This document shows, in pieces, positions 16,256-24,898 of a stretch of DNA of 64,000 bases. The notes under the pieces are model-generated. The model ran no database searches and was not told the origin of the DNA. It saw only the letters and a program-made list of their open reading frames with translations. The stretch covers positions 124,001-188,000 of the forward strand of contig OMXX01000002.1 of NCBI GenBank assembly GCA_900315105.1, given 5' to 3'. The position numbers and the translations under genes were made by a program. This DNA is from an uncultured Prevotellaceae bacterium. GTDB lineage: Bacteria > Bacteroidota > Bacteroidia > Bacteroidales > Bacteroidaceae. The stretch's first letter is position 1. Each line of letters starts with the position of its first letter.

Positions 16256-16282
16256 CCAAAGCGATGCTTGCATCGGCTTTGG
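16256..16282 (+). terminator. hairpin CCAAAGCGATGC/GCATCGGCTTTGG
   Basis: A 12-bp stem with one bulge, 39 bases after the stop of the thioredoxin-fold lipoprotein. It lacks a clear T run, so termination is only likely. Confidence 0.45.
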
Positions 16283-16317
16283 CATGGCGAGAAAAGGTAG
16301 AATGAAATCCAACAATC

Positions 16318-16348
16318 ATACACACCTGTCGTGATGACAGGTGTGTAT
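16318..16348. terminator. perfect 13-bp hairpin upstream of the TPR gene
   Basis: ATACACACCTGTC and GACAGGTGTGTAT flank a 5-base loop, 20 bases before the TPR gene start. It could be a terminator, a leader stem or a protein-binding dyad; there is no T run. Confidence 0.5.
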
Positions 16349-16367
16349 AAATATCAATTAATTGCTT

Positions 16368-17468
16368 ATGATCAAACTGTTTTTCACATTTTTATTCCTA
16401 ATGTATCTCTACCCTATCACTATCAAGGCAGAGGACAATAATTCTATTGCTCAGCAAAGAATCTGGGCTGCAAAAGGAGACAGTTGCGTGCAAGCCTACG
16501 ATTTCTTTCACGCTATGCAGTTCTATAATAATTTGACTGAGGAATTCATCAATCAAAATGCTTCCGTAACAAGAAACATAGCAGAACTATATCGTCGAAC
16601 AGGAAACAACGAGGCATGGTTGAACCGGCTATTGTATTTGCACCCAGACAGCATGACGTATAACGATCTTCGCTTGATGTTCTTTGCGAACAAAAATATA
16701 GGAAAGGAAGACCAAATGGTAATATTGGCAGACACTATACTTCGCACCAACCCTTACGACAGCGAGATTGTTGTTTCTATGGCATCATACTTCAACGATA
16801 CGGAGCATCCCGACAAGGCTTTGGCTATCTGTGGAGACTATATGCAAAGGGATTCTACGAACCTCGGGGTAATGAGACAATACGGATATGCCACATATCT
16901 TCTTGGCAATTATGAGGATGCAATTAAAACATACAAGAAACTTGAGGTAAATGGTTTTGACAACTATGAATCTGCCCTGATAATAGGTTTTTCACTTCTC
17001 AAACTCGATAGCGCGTGGAATGCGCGCCCATATCTCAGAAAGGCTGTTGAGAAGCGAAAGGGCAAGGAATATTCCTCTTATCTTCATCTTGGTAATGCAA
17101 ATATCGCCTGCGGAGAATATAGGGAGGGTATTGAGAATCTTGAAAAAGTGATAGAGATAATCACGCCTGATAATGAATTGTATTACTCGATATATAATAG
17201 CATAGGTGAGGCTTTCTACAAACAACAGCAATACGAGAAAGCCGCAAAGGCATTTCTGGAATGTACGAAATACAAATCAGATAATCCTCTCGTCTATTAC
17301 AACATAGCACAGATGTGTAAAGGCATGAAAGACGAGAAGAGGGAAATAAAATACTCCAAGAAGTTCCTCGACATTTCGCATCATCTTGAAGATACTCCAC
17401 AGAACAAGGAATTGATTAAGAGCGTAGAGGAGCGTGTGGAATATCTCTCAAAACATGCCACAAAGTGA
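16368..17468 (+). CDS. periplasmic TPR-repeat protein
   Basis: About 366 residues from the ATG at 16368 (a TTG at 16362 is in frame but less likely). A classical signal peptide ends near IKAEDN. The mature part is built of tetratricopeptide repeats: LLGNYEDAIKTYKKLEVNGF, then YLHLGNANIACGEYREGIEN and IYNSIGEAFYKQQQYEKAAK, each showing the A-x-G-x-Y pattern. TPR proteins mediate protein contacts. It sits between two thioredoxin-fold lipoproteins, so a role in the same envelope pathway is possible but unproved. No catalytic motif is visible. Confidence 0.85.
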   Translation: MIKLFFTFLFLMYLYPITIKAEDNNSIAQQRIWAAKGDSCVQAYDFFHAMQFYNNLTEEFINQNASVTRNIAELYRRTGNNEAWLNRLLYLHPDSMTYNDLRLMFFANKNIGKEDQMVILADTILRTNPYDSEIVVSMASYFNDTEHPDKALAICGDYMQRDSTNLGVMRQYGYATYLLGNYEDAIKTYKKLEVNGFDNYESALIIGFSLLKLDSAWNARPYLRKAVEKRKGKEYSSYLHLGNANIACGEYREGIENLEKVIEIITPDNELYYSIYNSIGEAFYKQQQYEKAAKAFLECTKYKSDNPLVYYNIAQMCKGMKDEKREIKYSKKFLDISHHLEDTPQNKELIKSVEERVEYLSKHATK

Positions 17469-17659
17469 TGATAAAATAATGAAATAAAAAATTTTATGAA
17501 CGAAATCTGATCTCGTGTGTATTCCTATATAGACAAAGACGGATACCAAATTCCAAAGAAAATGCGGAATATTTAAATCTATTTTTCGAGTATTACGTCT
17601 TTATAAGTATAGACAGTTGATTAAAACGGTAAAAAAATACATAAAACCCAAACAAATTT

Positions 17660-20044
17660 ATGAAAAAGACTATTATTTCGTTAGTGCTGTTGCTCATCGC
17701 TACTTGCAGTTGGGCACAGAAAGTGTGGAAAAATCCTTCACAGTACTGTCAGAACAACTATATGTTGTATCTTACAGTAGAGGAAATCGAGTTTAAACAA
17801 GAGGAAACCATCGTGCACATGCGTGTTGACAACATGTCAGGGTCAATGATATGTTTCCCCGATTACACCGTACTCAAGGATCAGGACGGCAAGAAATATG
17901 CCCTAAAGAGTGGAGAGCCCACACGTAGTGGAGAGGAAGCATGCAATATTGGCAAGTGGATTTCCATCCCTACAAGCGGATATGGGGTTTATTCCCTGCA
18001 TTTCGAGCCACTTCCAGAAACCACTAATCGCATACAGTTTATAGAGAGCTATGACCCTAACGGATTTCTCGTATGGAATATAACCGATTCCAAGTCTAAG
18101 CCAAAGGTAAAGGAAAGCCTCTTTGACTCTAACTGGCAAAATGCCCAAACAGGCGACTGGATTCTCGGTCTCTATGCCAACAATGCCGTATATGACAGTA
18201 AAGTGTGGAGCTACGAAGAGAAGAGTGATAAAAAAGTCATTCTCACTAACGGACAGCAGAAACTCACCATCACCATCGGAAAGGAAAAGAACGGTACGCG
18301 CCAGTTTGCTATCGATGGCAAGAAACTCACTCTGAGCAAGTTTGATAGCAGTCTTCCTACCTACCCTACTGCCGATGACACTCCGTTCAACACCGAGCTA
18401 AAGAAGGGCGAGGCAACAATCACAGGTATCATAAAAGATTTCCCACGCGAAATAGCCGACAAGAAAACGACTCTGAGGTTCATTTCCCGAAATATAGTAA
18501 CCGACCGCCGTCAGGACACCGACATACAGATTGATTCTACTGGCGTGTTCACCGTAAAGGTGCCTGTCTATGGAACAAGTCAGGTGCTGATGGAGCCAAT
18601 GGTAAACAACCTTACCGTAAGTTCCTCAAGCCTCGTGGTTGAGCCAGGAAAGACATATTTCATGGTTCAGGATTGGAGCAGAAACACCTCTCTATTCATG
18701 GGTGAGAATGCCCGACTCATGAACGAGCTTTACGCCTTTAATGCCTACGTGCCTTTTACGTTCACATCACAGGATAGACGGAACAACGATGCCATCATCG
18801 CCTTCAAGAATAAATGCATAAAGAATCTTGACCTCGCTAACGAAAAATTGGCAGACATAATAGCCAAGAACCCTACCCTCAGCAAACGTTATCGCGACTT
18901 CATAAAAGAGTTTAACCATAAGGCGACTGCCGAATACATCATCCTGTCATGGTATGGTGCCCCTAACCATACTCTGCCTTCTGAAGTGGTAGAGGCTGCC
19001 AACAAGACTGCGGAAATCAACCCGTCCCTACCACTATCTCTCACACAGCACCTGTCAAGCTACCTCCAATTTAAGGAAGCTTACGAAACACAGCAGATTC
19101 GCCAGAAATACAGCACCTCCCCTGAACTCTATTTCTCATTCGAGAAGAAAGGTCTCATCAAACTAAGCGATGAGGATAGAGCCTTACTCACCAAGTGGCA
19201 GGACAGAAATAAGGAGGAGAACGAGGTTGGCAAACTCCCAACTCGCGAGGAGCGTCGTGCTGCAATGGAAAAGATTAGTGAGAAATATGGACCTTACGAC
19301 ACTATTATCCTGTTTACTGAACGCGAAGATATGAAAGCTGCCGAAAACCAATGGGCACCTTCTGACGTCAAGAAAGTAGAAAGAATCTCCGACTCACTCT
19401 ATATAGACAACAACATACGCAACCTAAGCAAAGCACGCGGACTGTCAACTATACTCACAAGAGAGAAGAAGCCACTCGAGGATGAAGGTCTTGCCCTTCT
19501 CGCAAAGATAGACAACAACAACTTCAAGGCACTCGTGACAGAGCTTCAGGAAGCTTCAAAGAAGGAGATGGCAGAAAAAGTGAAGCGTGCAAATGCCGTT
19601 ATTCATCCAGCATCAGATGTTGAAGGCTTGACAGACGGCAAGGCTATCATGGATAAGCTCGTAGCCCCTTACAAGGGTAAGATAGTGTATGTTGACCTCT
19701 GGGGCGTAGGTTGCGGAGGTTGTATGATAAGCCTGCAACATCATTCACCAGTCCTTAAGGCTGTTGTTAAAGACTTTGACATAGTATATCTCTACATAGC
19801 CACCGAGAAGAACGAAGAGCCTTGGAAATTCTACATTTCCGAGTTCAACCTTACGGGCAAGAATGAGGTACACTACAATCTGCCTCGTGACCAGTTCTAT
19901 GCCATCGGCAGATACATCAAGAGCGAAGGAATACCTACCTACTTACTATACGACAAGCATGGCAACATGGAGAAGATCCCTAATGCTCACGTAAGCGACC
20001 CACAGGGCTTCAGAAAGAAGATTGAAGAACTTAGTAAAAAATAG
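17660..20044 (+). CDS. TlpA-like thioredoxin-fold protein with large N-terminal region
   Basis: A 794-residue secreted protein with signal peptide MKKTIISLVLLLIATCSWAQ. The N-terminal 240 residues are beta-rich (YMLYLTVEEIEFKQEETIVH). The middle, from about residue 255 (TITGIIKDFP, FTVKVPVYG), resembles the carboxypeptidase-regulatory or DUF4369-like domains that precede TlpA domains in Bacteroidetes. A long helical stretch follows (400-640). The C-terminus is a thioredoxin fold with GVGCGGC (Cys685, Cys688) after IVYVDLW, and the cis-Pro loop GIPTYLL. It is probably a periplasmic thiol-disulfide enzyme. A good terminator follows. Confidence 0.85.
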   Translation: MKKTIISLVLLLIATCSWAQKVWKNPSQYCQNNYMLYLTVEEIEFKQEETIVHMRVDNMSGSMICFPDYTVLKDQDGKKYALKSGEPTRSGEEACNIGKWISIPTSGYGVYSLHFEPLPETTNRIQFIESYDPNGFLVWNITDSKSKPKVKESLFDSNWQNAQTGDWILGLYANNAVYDSKVWSYEEKSDKKVILTNGQQKLTITIGKEKNGTRQFAIDGKKLTLSKFDSSLPTYPTADDTPFNTELKKGEATITGIIKDFPREIADKKTTLRFISRNIVTDRRQDTDIQIDSTGVFTVKVPVYGTSQVLMEPMVNNLTVSSSSLVVEPGKTYFMVQDWSRNTSLFMGENARLMNELYAFNAYVPFTFTSQDRRNNDAIIAFKNKCIKNLDLANEKLADIIAKNPTLSKRYRDFIKEFNHKATAEYIILSWYGAPNHTLPSEVVEAANKTAEINPSLPLSLTQHLSSYLQFKEAYETQQIRQKYSTSPELYFSFEKKGLIKLSDEDRALLTKWQDRNKEENEVGKLPTREERRAAMEKISEKYGPYDTIILFTEREDMKAAENQWAPSDVKKVERISDSLYIDNNIRNLSKARGLSTILTREKKPLEDEGLALLAKIDNNNFKALVTELQEASKKEMAEKVKRANAVIHPASDVEGLTDGKAIMDKLVAPYKGKIVYVDLWGVGCGGCMISLQHHSPVLKAVVKDFDIVYLYIATEKNEEPWKFYISEFNLTGKNEVHYNLPRDQFYAIGRYIKSEGIPTYLLYDKHGNMEKIPNAHVSDPQGFRKKIEELSKK

Positions 20045-20116
20045 ACGATATAAAAGTATTGCTTGCAAATTTCTTCAGAATTATTGCTGTCCGGTAAAAA
20101 ATCTTTAGATAAATTC

Positions 20117-20160
20117 AGGGCTGGTACTTACATGAAGTATCAGCCCTTTTGGTTATTTTT
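20117..20160 (+). terminator. rho-independent terminator
   Basis: AGGGCTGGTACTT and AAGTATCAGCCCT pair with one mismatch and are followed by TTTTGGTTATTTTT. Confidence 0.8.
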
Positions 20161-20224
20161 GCTTTTCTTCACATCACCTTCCATACCCTTCAAGTATTCC
20201 ACAACCCCTCGTTAGCATCATCCC

Positions 20225-20625
20225 TACCCCAACCTACCCTCAGGGTAGGTAAGGTAGGTATCATTTTAAGCCAGTATCCCACGGAGAGAGCAGAATATAT
20301 ATTTCGCTCAATATGCTGAGTATAAACTCGTTACACACCATACACAGCAAAACCCAGCCATATTATCATTGTTTCAGCTATACATACCTACCTACCCAAG
20401 GTAGGTATGTGAGTATATAGAAGTATAATAAAAATTATATCATTATTATATATATATATTCCTAACAATTACTGTGCTATTTTTCATATCGAGATTACAT
20501 ACACTTACCTACCTTGGGGTAGGTAGGTATGTGAAGAATATATAACATATCTATCTGTATATCTGTAAGTTATGCGCGCATCGTCAAACCTGCCTACCTA
20601 ACCTAGGGTAGGTGAAGATAGGTAA
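20225..20625. repeat. array of four TACCTACC/GGTAGGTA hairpins
   Basis: Inverted pairs of the CCTACC/GGTAGG word occur at about 20232-20260, 20384-20412, 20504-20538 and 20594-20632, separated by AT-rich spacers. Each forms a short GC stem. The loops differ (CTCA, CAA, TTGG, TAACCTAG). No gene is visible here. The words do not match any operator I can name. Confidence 0.6.
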
Positions 20626-20856
20626 AAGTAGTGGTTTTCGCCCCAAATTGCCTTCGTCTTACCTCCGATATGCCTCAACACTGCCTCCGCTTCAAAAGCG
20701 TCAAACGCACAAATCCCTTGTGTTTAAAGCGAATTATTAGCGGATTCAGAGCGGAGTGAGTGCGAAGGTGGAGGTAATAATAACCCCACCCTTTCTTGCG
20801 CTGGGGACAATAAGCTGGTGTACATAATTATTTTTACCGCACACCTATAATATTTT

Positions 20857-21071
20857 AACGTGAGTTCGATGAATTGCCCTTAAGACAAACAGCAAGCTGT
20901 TTTTAACTGACAATAATTACCAATCTTACCAATCTTCAACCAATAAAATGGATATTTATGGAAAAAGATTGCGTAGATTGGTAATTATTGTCAGTTCAGC
21001 ATCGTAGATGCGTTTACATTGAATTGTTCGCTATGGCTCACCAAGCTAAAGCAAGTCGTCGAACTGACGTT
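20857..21071. mobile_element. MITE-like repeat element, copy 2
   Basis: The ends are AACGTGAGTTCGATGAATT (left) and AACGTCAGTTCGACGACTT (right, other strand), flanked by ATTTT on both sides. Inside is a nested palindrome with perfect 22-bp arms at 20905-20926 and 20975-20996. The right end carries the family word CTCACCAAGCTAAAGCAAGTCG. No coding capacity. Confidence 0.72.
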
Positions 21072-21085
21072 ATTTTAACATCATA

Positions 21086-21907
21086 CTACTCGTACCTCGG
21101 CTGAAGACTCAACCGATATTCACTTGGTGACTGTCCCAGATGCTTGGTGCAGTAACGGCTGAAATACGATAGGGAGGTGAAATTCATCAGTTCGGCTATC
21201 TGGGTGAGTGACAGGCGTTCATCATTCAGATAGTCTTTCAGTATTGGTATGGTGTGGCGGTCGATATAAGAGGTTACGCTATGTCCCGTCATGCGCTTGA
21301 TAGTGGCAGAAAGGTACTTGGGCGATACGTTCAGCCGCTCTGCATAGTAGCTCACATCGCGCTCCTTACGGCAGATACCAGTAGAGAGAATAGCCATAAG
21401 CTGTTTCACGATATATGCCGTACGGTCGGTATGGCTATCGGTTGTTTCACGTTGGGCATGAGCTTCGAAGATGTCGTATATCATTGTAAGGCAAAGACTT
21501 CCCATCAGTTCTCGGTAGAACTGCAAATGATGGTCAGCCATACGGTCGCGCAAGCGATGGAAATCGTCAAGCAGATGCCTTGCCTGTTCATCAGTCAATT
21601 TTATTACAGGGTCCTGATTCAGCGAAATACTGCCCCCGATACTGTAATTGTTGGATGGCAGAAGGTTCTGCAGAAACTTATAGTCGGCAGCAAACCACTC
21701 CACTTGCATATCGTGATGTGCAGCAAGATTACTTACACGATTGGGTATAGGTATTACCACAAGGTCGTTCTTCACTATGTGATAACAACGCTCATTAAAC
21801 ACAAAGCTACCCTCACCTGCAAGGCATAGCAAGTGCATACAAGTATGCTCCAACTCTTGGGAGTTCATCTCGTAGAAATCCGTGGAATATTTGAAATCTA
21901 TATTCAT
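21086..21907 (-). CDS. AraC family transcriptional regulator
   Basis: About 273 residues from the ATG at 21907; an upstream in-frame start at 22033 would run through the promoter box at 21927-21934 and is rejected. The C-terminal 100 residues hold the double helix-turn-helix (VSPKYLSATIKRMTGHSVTS, then LTQIAELMNFTSLSYFSRYC and HLGQSPSEYR). The N-terminal half is a cupin-like sensor region. It is divergent from the gene remnant and flavodoxin gene at 22 kb, so it probably controls the redox cluster that follows. The ligand is unknown. Confidence 0.88.
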   Translation of the reverse strand: MNIDFKYSTDFYEMNSQELEHTCMHLLCLAGEGSFVFNERCYHIVKNDLVVIPIPNRVSNLAAHHDMQVEWFAADYKFLQNLLPSNNYSIGGSISLNQDPVIKLTDEQARHLLDDFHRLRDRMADHHLQFYRELMGSLCLTMIYDIFEAHAQRETTDSHTDRTAYIVKQLMAILSTGICRKERDVSYYAERLNVSPKYLSATIKRMTGHSVTSYIDRHTIPILKDYLNDERLSLTQIAELMNFTSLSYFSRYCTKHLGQSPSEYRLSLQPRYE

Positions 21908-21926
21908 AATTTCTTTATAAACAGTG

Positions 21927-21934
21927 CAAAAATA
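21927..21934 (-). promoter_or_regulatory. -7 box TATTTTTG of the AraC regulator gene
   Basis: The minus strand reads TATTTTTG, 20 bases before the ATG at 21907; this decides the start of the regulator. Confidence 0.6.
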
Positions 21935-22022
21935 CAATATTTTTTCAATAAAAAAGCACGATTTAGGCAAAAAGTGAAAAATATGGTGTATTTTGTAAAA
22001 CAAGACAATTGAAAATTCTTCG

Positions 22023-22030
22023 TACCTTTG
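22023..22030 (+). promoter_or_regulatory. -7 box TACCTTTG of the flavodoxin/AKR operon
   Basis: TACCTTTG followed by CACCC, 30 bases before the ATG of the gene remnant at 22061. It is divergent from the AraC gene promoter, with about 90 bases between the two boxes. Confidence 0.65.
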
Positions 22031-22060
22031 CACCCAGAAACCTAAAAAAAGAAAACAATT

Positions 22061-22260
22061 ATGGATATTTTCAAGCAGTTAAGTTCTGGTGCTGATGTCG
22101 ATATGCCTCAGCAGCCCAGCGCACAGGCACCAGCGATGAGATTGCCGAAGCTTCAGCTTTTCTTCTCGGTGAACATGCCAAATTCATTACAGGTACCGAC
22201 CTGCTCATTGATGGAGGTGTTATTGCGAGCATACGTACAGGAGAATATAAATTAGGATAA
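22061..22260 (+). pseudogene. deletion scar: start of an acetyltransferase-like gene joined to the end of a short-chain dehydrogenase gene
   Basis: The open frame from 22061 begins MDIFKQLSSGADVDM, like the N-terminus of maltose/galactoside O-acetyltransferases. After about base 22110 a different frame gives EIAEASAFLLGEHAKFITG, then TDLLIDGGV, the classical C-terminus of short-chain dehydrogenases, ending at the TAA at 22258-22260. The two halves are out of frame, so the 64-residue product of the first frame is probably meaningless. The promoter and the downstream operon are kept. I read this as two decayed genes fused by deletion. Confidence 0.7.
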
Positions 22261-22271
22261 AAACAGTCATT

Positions 22272-22877
22272 ATGAATATCAAGAGTATCATCACAGTCGC
22301 TATGGCATTGCTTGTTTCAACGGCTTGCAGCGGCGGCGCAAAACAGGAAAAAGTTATGAATAAAGAAGGAAAAGCATTGGTAGTTTTCTTCTCACATGCA
22401 GGAGATAATTACTCAGTAGGAAATATCAAGGTGGGCAACACCAAGATTGTTGCCGACTATATCACAGAGTTGACAGGGGCAAAGCAATTTGAGATTGTCA
22501 CCCATAAGTACGACGGTATGGCATACAATCCGCTCATAAAACTTGCAAAGGAAGAGACAGCGAGAGGCGAATTGCCTGAGTATGAGGGCGACATCGACCT
22601 GTCAAAGTATGATATCGTGTTCATTGGCGGTCCCGTTTGGTGGGGTACCTATCCGCAGGTGATGTTCTCTTTCTTCAAGAAGCATACCAACGATTTGAAG
22701 GGTAAGACCGTCATTCCATTCACCACACACGAAGGTAGCGGACTTGCCAATTGCGTAGAGGACGTGAAGAAAGCCTTCCCTGGCGCAAACGTACAGAAGG
22801 GGTTCAGCATCTACGGTCATGAGGTGCGCACGGGGAAAGCCAAAGTAGAGAAGTGGATAAAAGGACTTGGATATTAA
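22272..22877 (+). CDS. flavodoxin-like lipoprotein
   Basis: The protein has 201 residues: lipoprotein signal (VSTACSGG, Cys at about 18), then a flavodoxin fold. ALVVFFSHAGDNYSVGNIKV is the FMN phosphate loop region, IVFIGGPVWWGTYPQVMFSF the isoalloxazine-binding region, and VIPFTTHEGSGLAN a later strand and loop. It probably carries electrons or reduces small substrates at the membrane, in the style of Bacteroidetes flavodoxins found with aldo-keto reductases. It is 12 bases from the remnant and 12 bases from the aldo-keto reductase, in one operon. Confidence 0.9.
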   Translation: MNIKSIITVAMALLVSTACSGGAKQEKVMNKEGKALVVFFSHAGDNYSVGNIKVGNTKIVADYITELTGAKQFEIVTHKYDGMAYNPLIKLAKEETARGELPEYEGDIDLSKYDIVFIGGPVWWGTYPQVMFSFFKKHTNDLKGKTVIPFTTHEGSGLANCVEDVKKAFPGANVQKGFSIYGHEVRTGKAKVEKWIKGLGY

Positions 22878-22889
22878 GAACAGAAAACT

Positions 22890-23735
22890 ATGGAACACAT
22901 AAAATTATATAACGGCGTTGAGATGCCGACATTAGGCTACGGTGTGTTTTTGGTTAGTCCTAACGAGTGTGAGCGTTGCGTGAGTGATGCCTTAGAGGTA
23001 GGCTATCGACTGATTGATACGGCACAGGCTTACGTGAATGAGGAAGGCGTGGGTAATGCCTGGCGAAAGAGTGGTATCAAGCGCGAGGATCTATTCCTTG
23101 TAACAAAGGTATGGATTTCAAACAACGGTGAAGAAAAGGCAGCTAAGAGCATTGACGAGAGTCTGCGAAAGTTGCAAACCGAGTATATCGACCTGCTACT
23201 CATCCATCAGGCCTACGGCGATGTGTTCGGCACATGGCGAGCTATGGAGAAAGCTTATCGTGCAGGCAAGGTTCGTGCCATAGGTGTGAGTAATTTCCAG
23301 GCAGGAAGATTCTTCGACTTTGCACACTATGTAGATGTGAAGCCGATGGTGAATCAGCTACAATGTAACACGCTAATCCAGCAGGTTGGCATAGAACCTA
23401 TCCTTGCTGAAACCGACACGAAGATTATGGCGTGGGGACCTCTCGGCGGACAAGGCGTAGAGGGCATAGTGAAGAGCGAAGAACTAACTGCCATTGGTAC
23501 GAAATACAATAAGAGTGCCGCACAAGTGGCTTTACGCTGGCTCACCCAGCGTGGCATAGTCGCTATACCAAAGTCCACCCACAAGGAGCGTATGGCACAG
23601 AATATCGACATTTTCGATTTTACTCTGACTGACGATGATATGGCTCAGATAGGCAAAATGAACCAGCACGACTCAGGCACCATCAATTTCAACGACCCGC
23701 AGTTTGTGAAATACCTAATTGAGAACTACGGCTGA
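22890..23735 (+). CDS. aldo/keto reductase
   Basis: A full-length 281-residue TIM-barrel reductase. The catalytic tetrad is visible: Asp43 and Tyr48 in YRLIDTAQAYVNEEGVGNAW, Lys73 in LFLVTKVW, and His106 in DLLLIHQ. NADPH-binding motifs are IGVSNF and IPKSTHKERMAQN. It reduces aldehydes or ketones with NADPH in the cytosol; the closest described relatives are 2,5-diketo-gluconate reductase-like proteins. Its stop codon abuts the stop of a convergent AraC gene with no space between. Confidence 0.93.
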   Translation: MEHIKLYNGVEMPTLGYGVFLVSPNECERCVSDALEVGYRLIDTAQAYVNEEGVGNAWRKSGIKREDLFLVTKVWISNNGEEKAAKSIDESLRKLQTEYIDLLLIHQAYGDVFGTWRAMEKAYRAGKVRAIGVSNFQAGRFFDFAHYVDVKPMVNQLQCNTLIQQVGIEPILAETDTKIMAWGPLGGQGVEGIVKSEELTAIGTKYNKSAAQVALRWLTQRGIVAIPKSTHKERMAQNIDIFDFTLTDDDMAQIGKMNQHDSGTINFNDPQFVKYLIENYG

Positions 23736-24629
23736 TTATTTCCCTAAGAACTCGCTTGGCGTTATGCCTGTTATGCGCTTGAAGAGACGGGTGAAATGAT
23801 GTGGGAAGTCGAAACCGAGAAGACGAGATGTCTCGCTTATGTTGTGACCGTTCATCAGCAGACTCTTGGCTTGGTTGATAACGTATGTGTGTATGTAGCC
23901 TATGGCTGTACCGCCTGTCTCCCTATGCACCATATCGCCAAAATAACGTGGGGAATAAGCCAGTTCAGAGGCACAATAGGTTACGGTGGGCAGACCGAGA
24001 GAGAGCTGGCGGTTCTCACGGAAATACTGTTGCAGCAGATTGTGAAAGCGTTTCAGTATGTCGTTGCCATCCTTGTCTTCTTCAGAGATCTGACGCTGAT
24101 AGATGCGGTTGCAGTATTCCAGTACGAGATGCAGATAGCCCAGCAGGATGTTTCTTAGTGAGGGAGAATCGTCGTGCGATGTCAGTTCCTGGCGCATCTG
24201 TGTGACCAACTGCGTTATGCATAGCCATTCGTCAGGCTGCATACGCAGGGAATCGGTAAAGAAATAGGAGAAGAACTGGTAGCGGTCTATCTGCCGTTCC
24301 AGTTCTGAGCCGTGCATGAGTTCGGGCGACCAAAGAAGCACCCATCCGCTCAGCGATATACGCTCGCCATTATCCTCCAGTCCGCCTATCTGCCCAGGTT
24401 CTACAGCTATGATAGAGGCATCGCTCACCTGTAGCGTCTTCATGCCATAGGAAAGGATGCAGGGGAACTGACGCTGGATGAAAAGCCCATACACGCCATA
24501 GTTGTTTAGGCTGTGGCGGAATGGGGCAAGCTCGTCATAATGGATGATACTTAACAACGGATGCAGCACGGGAGCATCAACAAAGCGTGCATAATCGTTT
24601 GGGTTGTCAACTTTCAGAATCTTCTTCAT
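23736..24629 (-). CDS. AraC family transcriptional regulator
   Basis: The protein has 297 residues, with an AraC N-terminal arm (residues 20-160) and a C-terminal helix-turn-helix pair (YSPRYFGDMVHRETGG, then NISETSRLLGFDFPHHFTRL and GITPSEFLG). It resembles AraC proteins next to aldo-keto reductases in Bacteroidetes. It is convergent with the reductase and divergent from the alcohol dehydrogenase operon, so it is a good candidate controller of the latter. Confidence 0.9.
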   Translation of the reverse strand: MKKILKVDNPNDYARFVDAPVLHPLLSIIHYDELAPFRHSLNNYGVYGLFIQRQFPCILSYGMKTLQVSDASIIAVEPGQIGGLEDNGERISLSGWVLLWSPELMHGSELERQIDRYQFFSYFFTDSLRMQPDEWLCITQLVTQMRQELTSHDDSPSLRNILLGYLHLVLEYCNRIYQRQISEEDKDGNDILKRFHNLLQQYFRENRQLSLGLPTVTYCASELAYSPRYFGDMVHRETGGTAIGYIHTYVINQAKSLLMNGHNISETSRLLGFDFPHHFTRLFKRITGITPSEFLGK

Positions 24630-24650
24630 ACGCTTTCACTTTTTCTCATG

Positions 24651-24658
24651 CAAAGTTA
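24651..24658 (-). promoter_or_regulatory. -7 box TAACTTTG of the second AraC gene
   Basis: The minus strand reads TAACTTTGCA, 22 bases before the ATG at 24629. Confidence 0.6.
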
Positions 24659-24765
24659 CGAAAAACACGCTAAAAAAGGTAAGAAATGCGTATTTTTTAG
24701 ATATTTTCTGCGAAATTGGTATAATTACAGCCAATTTGTGTAATACTCATTTTGAAAATTATCAC

Positions 24766-24773
24766 TAATTTTG
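24766..24773 (+). promoter_or_regulatory. -7 box TAATTTTG of the alcohol dehydrogenase operon
   Basis: TAATTTTGCACAC lies 126 bases before the dehydrogenase ATG. The leader in between is filled by a long inverted repeat. Confidence 0.55.
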
Positions 24774-24790
24774 CACACAGAAACAATAAG

Positions 24791-24886
24791 TTAGTTCATA
24801 GTGCATAGTTCATAGTTGGTTGGCACATACGGATCAACTATGAATTATGAACTGAATAAGACTATGCACTATGAATTATGAACTAA
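24791..24886. repeat. AGTTCATAGTGCATAGTT inverted repeat in the dehydrogenase leader
   Basis: This is the same repeat as at 7622-7690, with an extra internal CATAGTT copy in each arm. Here it sits between the promoter and the start codon, so any transcript would carry a long hairpin leader. Confidence 0.7.
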
Positions 24887-24898
24887 AAAAAAGAGACT

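Noticed and set aside
21254..21829. Plus-strand frame of 191 codons opposite the first AraC gene
   Set aside because: Shadow of the AraC gene; the opposite strand has the helix-turn-helix motifs and a promoter.
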